Source: Collinsella aerofaciens (GTDB lineage: Bacteria > Actinomycetota > Coriobacteriia > Coriobacteriales > Coriobacteriaceae). From it: DNA of 14,012 nucleotides. Shown piece after piece: positions 8,765 through 14,012 of the stretch. Position 1 is the stretch's first letter. Every line of letters starts with the position of its first letter. The position numbers were made by a program, and so were the translations under genes. Location of the stretch: NCBI GenBank assembly GCA_905213725.1, contig CAJMJM010000043.1, positions 1 through 14,012 of the forward strand. The letters run 5' to 3'. The notes under the pieces were generated by a model. It had not been told where the DNA came from, made no database searches, and saw only the letters and a list, made by a program, of their open reading frames with translations.

Positions 8765-10069
8765 TTAGGCATCCCAGGCGTCGCGGCCGCGCAGCGCGCG
8801 CAGGCCGATGTCGTGACGCAGGGTCTTGCCCTCAAAATCAATCTTCTCGCAGGCCTCGTAGGCAAGGTTGCGAGCGTTCTCGAACGTGTCGCCCAGAGCG
8901 GTCACGGCAAGCACGCGGCCACCATTGGTCACGAGCTGGCCGTCCACCACGGCAGTGCCCGCGTGGTACACGGTCACGTTCTCCATGGCCTCGGCATCGG
9001 CGATACCGGTGATGACCTTGCCCTTCTCGTAGCTGCCGGGATAACCCGCGCTCGGCAGGACATTGGCCACGGCCCTCCCGTCAGGCCAGTCGAGCTCAAT
9101 CTGATCGAGCTCGCAGTTGGCACAAGCCAGCATGACCTCGACCAGGTCATTCTTAAGGCGCGGCAGCACGACCTGCGTCTCGGGGTCGCCAAAGCGGGCA
9201 TTGAACTCCAGTACCTTGGGACCGGCAGGCGTGAGCATAAAGCCGCCGTACAGGCAGCCGCGGTAGTCGATACCCTCGGCAGCAAGCTCGGCCACGGTCT
9301 GCTCCATGACCTTCACCATGGTGGCGTGCTCCTCGTCGGTCACGATGGGCACCGGGCTGTAGACGCCCATGCCGCCGGTGTTGGGGCCCTTGTCGCCCTC
9401 GAGCGCGCGCTTGTGGTCCTGCGAGGTGGCCATGGGGCGCACGGTCTTGCCGTCGGTAAAGGCCAACAGCGAGCACTCGGGGCCGGTCAGCATCTCCTCG
9501 ATGACCACGGTATTGCCGGCATCGCCAAAGGTGCCGCCAAAGCACTCGCGCACGGCCTCCTCGGCCTGCTCAAGTTCGGTCGCCACGATAACGCCCTTGC
9601 CCGCGGCAAGGCCGTCGGCCTTCACGACCAGCGGGGCGCCCTGCTCGCGCACGTAGGCGAGAGCCGAAGCCTCGTCGGTAAACGAACCATAGGCTGCCGT
9701 CGGAATGCCCGCACGTTCCATGAGCTGCTTGGAGAACAGCTTGGAGCCCTCCATCTGGGCGCCCTCGGCACCCGGGCCAAAGCAGGGAATACCCGCCGCG
9801 CGCACGGCGTCGGCCACGCCCGCCACGAGCGGAGCCTCGGGGCCAATTACCACGAGTCCGCATCCGTGGCTCTGCGCAAACGCCGCCACGGCCGCAGGAT
9901 CGCAGTCGTCGAGAACAACGTTCTCGCCGCAGCTCGCGGTGCCGCCGTTACCCGGCGCGATGTAGAGCTTGCCGGCGCGCGGTGATGCTGCGAGCTTAGC
10001 TGCCAAAGCATGCTCACGGCCGCCGCTGCCCAACAACAGGATGTCGATGGTTTGAGTGTCCGCCTTCAA
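8765..10069 (-). CDS. purD: Phosphoribosylamine--glycine ligase (GAR synthetase)
   Basis: PurD joins phosphoribosylamine and glycine with ATP to form GAR, the second step of purine synthesis, in the cytosol. I place the start at a TTG (10067-10069) giving MKADTQTIDILLLGSGGREH. It has AGGAGG with a 5-base spacer, the reading frame upstream has no family similarity, and the resulting 434 residues match the usual 420-430. Visible motifs are the N-terminal nucleotide-binding loop LLGSGGREHALA (11-22), the ATP-grasp region VVKADGLAAGKGV (148-160), the GPNTGGMGVYSP segment (228-239) and NARFGDPETQ (290-299). The C-terminal domain runs to DAWDA. It lies 118 bases after purA in a spacer able to form alternative hairpins, and is followed closely by the NUDIX gene. 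Confidence 0.96.
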   Translation of the reverse strand: MKADTQTIDILLLGSGGREHALAAKLAASPRAGKLYIAPGNGGTASCGENVVLDDCDPAAVAAFAQSHGCGLVVIGPEAPLVAGVADAVRAAGIPCFGPGAEGAQMEGSKLFSKQLMERAGIPTAAYGSFTDEASALAYVREQGAPLVVKADGLAAGKGVIVATELEQAEEAVRECFGGTFGDAGNTVVIEEMLTGPECSLLAFTDGKTVRPMATSQDHKRALEGDKGPNTGGMGVYSPVPIVTDEEHATMVKVMEQTVAELAAEGIDYRGCLYGGFMLTPAGPKVLEFNARFGDPETQVVLPRLKNDLVEVMLACANCELDQIELDWPDGRAVANVLPSAGYPGSYEKGKVITGIADAEAMENVTVYHAGTAVVDGQLVTNGGRVLAVTALGDTFENARNLAYEACEKIDFEGKTLRHDIGLRALRGRDAWDA

Positions 10070-10071
10070 GG

Positions 10072-10080
10072 GTGCCTCCT
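10072..10080 (-). promoter_or_regulatory. purD ribosome binding site deciding a TTG start
   Basis: The minus strand reads GAGGAGG then CACCC then TTG. This strong site, combined with the position of the conserved GSGGREHA motif, decides the start against an upstream in-frame ATG at 10237 that would add 56 residues and overlap purA. Confidence 0.75.
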
Positions 10081-10108
10081 CTATGGATGAACGGCCCGCT
10101 CCGCGCGA

Positions 10109-10165
10109 GCCCTTTGCAAGCAAATATACCCCTCGGCCGCCCGTCCGGGCTGCAAAGGGGTATAT
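10109..10165 (-). promoter_or_regulatory. Candidate structured RNA in the purA-purD spacer
   Basis: Two perfect stems compete for the same bases. Stem A pairs 10124-10133 (ATATACCCCT on plus) with 10156-10165 (AGGGGTATAT), 10 bp, enclosing a small inner GCCC/GGGC hairpin. Stem B pairs 10110-10118 (CCCTTTGCA) with 10151-10159 (TGCAAAGGG), 9 bp. They share 10156-10159, so only one can form at a time. Stem A is followed on the minus strand by TTTGCTTG, a weak T-rich run. It may be an inefficient terminator of purA or a switch controlling purD. I see no match to the purine riboswitch core. Confidence 0.5.
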
Positions 10166-10187
10166 CGCAATAACCAAATAGTCCCGA

Positions 10188-11474
<1,287 letters not shown>

Positions 11475-11540
11475 GTTTACTCCTTACATTCATGGACTGT
11501 CTACGCGCCACGCCGGCACGCAGAAGCACAAAACATTCCC

Positions 11541-11569
11541 AGTATACCCGTGCAACGGGCGCCTGTCCT
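11541..11569 (-). promoter_or_regulatory. Candidate promoter for purA
   Basis: On the minus strand AGGACA (11564-11569, overlapping the dnaB stop) lies exactly 17 bases upstream of TATACT (11541-11546). These match the sigma-70-type consensus at 4/6 and 5/6. Transcription would start near 11534, giving a leader of about 60 bases. The spacer contains a small CCCGT/ACGGG inverted repeat (11547-11560 region), which could be an operator. No terminator with a T-run separates dnaB from purA, so read-through from dnaB is also possible. Confidence 0.45.
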
Positions 11570-12959
11570 ACTCCTCGGCATGTGCCCCATCAAGCTCATA
11601 GAACTTGGTGGATGCCGGCAGGAACATCAGATCGACGTCGCCGATCGGGCCCGAACGGTTCTTGGCCACGACGATACGCGTAACGCCCTCGTCGGGTCGA
11701 TCGTCGCGCGAGGCCTCGGCCTCGTCGGCGGAGCGGTCGAGGAACATGACGATGTCGGCGTCCTGCTCGATGGAGCCCGATTCACGAAGGTCGGAAAGCT
11801 GCGGGCGCTTGCCGGTACGGGATTCGACCTGACGCGAGAGCTGCGACAGCGCGATGAGCGGGATCTTGAGCTCCTTGGCCATGATCTTCAGACCACGCGA
11901 CATCTCCGAAACCTCGACGGTACGGCTCTCGGAGCGGCGTCCCGGCGGAGGACTCACCAGCTGCAGGTAGTCCAGGATGATGATTGCCTTCTCCTTGTTA
12001 TGGAGCATGCGGCGGCTCTTGGCGCGAATCTCGGTCACTGTGGTGCCGGGCGTATCGTCAATCAGAATATCGAGCTTGGACAAGGTCTGCGTGGCCTCGT
12101 TGATATTGGCCCACTGCTCGGGGCTAATGCGGCCCATGCGGAAGTCACTGATCGAGATCATGGCGTAGGCGCAAATCAGACGCTGGGCAATTTCTTTGCC
12201 CGACATCTCCAGCGAGAAGAAGCCGACGGTATAACCGGCAGCGGCAGCGTTGAGCGCCAGATTCAGGGCGAACGACGTCTTACCCACAGCAGGGCGGGCG
12301 CCGATAATGATGAGCAGGCCCTCGCGGAAGCCCATGAGCATGCGGTCGAGTGACGGGAAGCCCGTGGGCACGCCCGCAGCCTGACCACCGGCCTGACACA
12401 CTTCCTCGGCCTCGTTATAGGCCGCAACCATAAACTCGGTCAGCGTCTTGTAGCTCGACTTGACCTCGCGTGCCGTGACCTTGAGCAGCTTGCTCTCGGC
12501 TAGCTCCACGACCTCCTTGGTGTCGGTGGGGGCGTTATATGCCAGCGCGTTGATCTCGTTGGTGGCGCCGATCAGCTCGCGCAGCATCGAATCGCGACGA
12601 ACGATGGCGGCATGGTGCTGCCAGTTCACGAGCGACAGAGTCTGACCCATCAGCTCCAAAATGTAGGCCTCGCCGCCCACGGCATCGAGCTTGTTGATGC
12701 TTCGCAGGTAATCGATCAGCGAGATGGAGTCGATGGGAATGCGGCTGTTGTACATATCGACCATCGCGGTGTAGATGGTCTTATGAATGGGCCGGTAGAA
12801 ATCATCGGGCTGCAGCTCGACCTGGGCCTCTTCGACCACCTCGGGCGATAGCAGCATAGCGGCCAGTACATTGGCCTCTGCATCTTGGTTTTGGGGAAGA
12901 CCCAACTTTGAGCCGCGGTCCTCGACCGTCAGCCCCGTCTCCCTATCGTCATATGCCAT
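11568..12959 (-). CDS. dnaB: Replicative DNA helicase
   Basis: DnaB is the hexameric 5'-3' helicase at the replication fork, loaded at the origin and interacting with primase. From the ATG at 12959 it has 463 residues, normal for the family. An N-terminal primase-interacting domain (about 20-125, LPQNQDAEANVLAAMLL) is joined by a linker to a RecA-like domain. In that domain Walker A GARPAVGKTS starts at 220, Walker B IIILDYLQL is at 326-334, QLSRQVESR is near 373, DLRESGSIEQDAD is at 390-402, and AKNRSGP near 432 carries the arginine-finger region. No intein is present. I prefer 12959 because GAGGA lies 5 bases upstream, whereas the in-frame ATGs at 12965 and 12971 lack a spaced site. It follows rplI, as is common, but after a strong terminator, so it probably has its own promoter. 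Confidence 0.97.
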   Translation of the reverse strand: MAYDDRETGLTVEDRGSKLGLPQNQDAEANVLAAMLLSPEVVEEAQVELQPDDFYRPIHKTIYTAMVDMYNSRIPIDSISLIDYLRSINKLDAVGGEAYILELMGQTLSLVNWQHHAAIVRRDSMLRELIGATNEINALAYNAPTDTKEVVELAESKLLKVTAREVKSSYKTLTEFMVAAYNEAEEVCQAGGQAAGVPTGFPSLDRMLMGFREGLLIIIGARPAVGKTSFALNLALNAAAAGYTVGFFSLEMSGKEIAQRLICAYAMISISDFRMGRISPEQWANINEATQTLSKLDILIDDTPGTTVTEIRAKSRRMLHNKEKAIIILDYLQLVSPPPGRRSESRTVEVSEMSRGLKIMAKELKIPLIALSQLSRQVESRTGKRPQLSDLRESGSIEQDADIVMFLDRSADEAEASRDDRPDEGVTRIVVAKNRSGPIGDVDLMFLPASTKFYELDGAHAEE

Positions 12960-12992
12960 GAGCATCCTCATTCATATCGCTTGCGAGCATCC

Positions 12993-13001
12993 ATAGTATC
13001 A
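12993..13001 (-). promoter_or_regulatory. Candidate extended -10 promoter for dnaB
   Basis: The minus strand reads TGATACTAT, a TGn extended -10 with TACTAT (4/6). No good -35 lies 17 bases upstream, which extended -10 promoters tolerate. The predicted start near 12986 would give a leader of about 27 bases with the dnaB ribosome binding site. The need for a promoter follows from the strong terminator upstream. Confidence 0.35.
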
Positions 13002-13054
13002 GCCACGGTCCCAAAACGCGCCGCGCGCCGCCAATCATCACCGAACCAAACGGA

Positions 13055-13092
13055 TGAACGGTCCTGTATATAGGACTTCGACGCAACGTTCA
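13055..13092. promoter_or_regulatory. Nested palindromes upstream of dnaB (operator-like)
   Basis: The 16-base sequence at 13061-13076 (GTCCTGTATATAGGAC on plus) is a palindrome with one mismatched pair, built around TATA. It is enclosed by a second inverted repeat, TGAACG (13055-13060) and CGTTCA (13087-13092). The site lies about 100 bases before dnaB, after the rplI terminator. It could bind a dimeric regulator, and TATATA at its centre could itself be a -10 element. No regulator is identified. Confidence 0.35.
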
Positions 13093-13112
13093 CCATGACA
13101 CTCACTCAGCGC

Positions 13113-13149
13113 AAAAAACAAAAGGGCGCCCTGGTTTCCCAGAGCGCCC
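13113..13149 (-). terminator. Intrinsic terminator after rplI
   Basis: On the minus strand GGGCGCTCTGG pairs with CCAGGGCGCCC (11 bp, one T-G wobble) around a GAAA tetraloop. The run TTTTGTTTTTT (13113-13123) follows. This is a textbook rho-independent terminator starting 34 bases after the rplI stop. It separates the ribosomal protein unit from dnaB. Confidence 0.93.
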
Positions 13150-13183
13150 TTCTTAGAACAAGATTGTTGCGTTGCAGCAAATG

Positions 13184-13723
13184 CTACTCGGCAGCAGCCT
13201 CAGTCTCGACCTCGGCGGTCTCGGCCTCGGCGACCTCAGCGGCCTCCTCGACCTCAGCCTCGGCAGCGAGCTCCTCGGCGGTAACGCCGACGAGAACGAC
13301 AACCTCGGCCTTGATCTCGCGGTACAGCGAGATGGCAACGGTGTGGGCACCGGCAACCTTGATGGGCTTACCGAGCTCGACGCGCTTGCGGTCGATGTCC
13401 ATACCGAGCTGAGCCTTGATGGCGTCAGCGACCATAGCGGCGGTAACGGAGCCAAAGAGGATGCCCTCGTCGCCGACCTTGACGTCAACGGTGACCGTCT
13501 TGCCCTCGAAGGCAGCCTTGGTCTCGTTGGCGGTAGCCAGACGGACGGCCTCGCGCTTGGCGATGTTGTTGCGACGCTCGTCAAGCTGCTTGAGGTTGCC
13601 CTTGGTGGCGGCAACAGCGAGCTTCTTGGGGAACAGGAAGTTCTCAGCGTAACCCTGAGCGACCTCTACGACGTCACCCTCGCCGCCCTTGCCCTTGATC
13701 TCATCGAGAAGAATAACCTTCAT
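13184..13723 (-). CDS. rplI: 50S ribosomal protein L9 with acidic tail
   Basis: L9 binds 23S rRNA near the L1 stalk base. The N-terminal domain is clear: MKVILLDEIKGKGGEGDVVE, followed by the GYAENFLFPKKLAVAAT signature (24-40), a connecting helix (41-75) and the C-terminal domain (about 76-148). The protein has 179 residues, about 30 more than the usual 148-150. The extra C-terminal part from about 150 consists almost only of Ala, Glu, Val and Thr (AEAEVEEAAEVAEAETAEVE), an acidic low-complexity tail likely to be disordered or helical. The ATG at 13723 lies 15 bases after the rpsR stop, with GAAGGGAG upstream overlapping that stop region, so translation is probably coupled. A strong terminator follows. 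Confidence 0.97.
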   Translation of the reverse strand: MKVILLDEIKGKGGEGDVVEVAQGYAENFLFPKKLAVAATKGNLKQLDERRNNIAKREAVRLATANETKAAFEGKTVTVDVKVGDEGILFGSVTAAMVADAIKAQLGMDIDRKRVELGKPIKVAGAHTVAISLYREIKAEVVVLVGVTAEELAAEAEVEEAAEVAEAETAEVETEAAAE

Positions 13724-13738
13724 GATGCGTCTCCCTTC

Positions 13739-14005
13739 TTAGCCGCGGTCGCGGTTGCCACGAGAGGAAACCACGGGGACGGTGTACGGCAGGAGAGCCA
13801 TCTCGCGGGCGCGCTTGATGGCGTTGGCGATGTCATGCTGATGCTGCGTGCAAGCGCCAGTGACGCGACGGGGCTTGATCTTGCCACGGTCGGTCATGTA
13901 CTTACGGAGAAGCTGAGTGTCCTTATAGTCGATGAACTCAGTGTTCTCCTTGCAGAACTGGCAGTACTTACGACGCGGCTGACGTGCAGAAAAATCATTA
14001 GCCAT
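13739..14005 (-). CDS. rpsR: 30S ribosomal protein S18, zinc-ribbon type
   Basis: S18 is a small-subunit platform protein that pairs with S6. The 88-residue sequence contains the family core IDYKDTQLLRKYMTDRGKI (25-43) followed by KPRRVTGACTQHQ and AIKRAREMALLPYTV near the C terminus. CQFC at 15-18 and CTQH at 52-55 supply a possible zinc site, which marks the C+ form of S18. The start at 14005 gives MANDFSARQPRRKYC, a normal N terminus. Only seven bases precede it, so its ribosome binding site lies outside the window. In many bacteria rpsF and ssb come before it, and that order would be expected upstream here but cannot be seen. Confidence 0.97.
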   Translation of the reverse strand: MANDFSARQPRRKYCQFCKENTEFIDYKDTQLLRKYMTDRGKIKPRRVTGACTQHQHDIANAIKRAREMALLPYTVPVVSSRGNRDRG

Positions 14006-14012
14006 GTCAAAA

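Noticed and set aside
8024..9985. Plus-strand open frame of 653 codons running across the NUDIX gene and most of purD
   Set aside because: It crosses two real genes that happen to share a register, and again mirrors their codons. The join at the intergenic boundary is accidental.
10109..10165. Purine riboswitch upstream of purD
   Set aside because: The conserved purine-aptamer core and its loop-loop sequences are not visible, and the stems found have a different architecture.
11568..12959. Possible intein in dnaB
   Set aside because: DnaB is a frequent intein host, but the protein is 463 residues with uninterrupted Walker motifs, so none is present.

Overview
The window is a compact, high-GC bacterial chromosome segment in which every recognisable gene lies on the minus strand. 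Gene content, GC-rich codon use, a zinc-ribbon type ribosomal protein S18 and a PyrR hairpin placed at a ribosome binding site suggest a Gram-positive actinobacterium. A Coriobacteriia gut lineage such as Collinsella is my best guess. That is an inference from overall impression, not from a database match.

In transcription order (high to low coordinates) the layout is: rpsR (S18) and rplI (L9), closed by a strong intrinsic terminator; dnaB (replicative helicase); purA (adenylosuccinate synthetase); purD (GAR synthetase, TTG start); a NUDIX hydrolase of the ADP-ribose pyrophosphatase type; a hairpin without a good U-tract; an ABC half-transporter and a single-pass membrane protein of unknown function, closed by a second intrinsic terminator; then carA and carB (carbamoyl-phosphate synthase). 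After carB a Shine-Dalgarno sequence at the window edge implies a further gene just outside, so the car operon probably continues.

The region links translation and replication genes (rpsR-rplI-dnaB) to de novo purine (purA, purD) and pyrimidine/arginine (carAB) synthesis. The clearest regulatory element is a hairpin with loop CTGTGA directly upstream of the carA Shine-Dalgarno. It matches the PyrR-binding loop pattern, so carAB is probably repressed at translation when UMP/UTP are high. The 118-base purA-purD spacer can form two mutually exclusive stems and is the best candidate for an undescribed RNA element.

CarA is unusually long (501 residues), with an N-terminal CxxC extension, an insertion inside the glutaminase domain and a C-terminal tail. 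No mobile elements, tRNAs, rRNAs, CRISPR arrays or pseudogenes were seen. No gene-free stretch exceeds about 225 bases. Long plus-strand open frames exist opposite most genes but are explained by codon usage.
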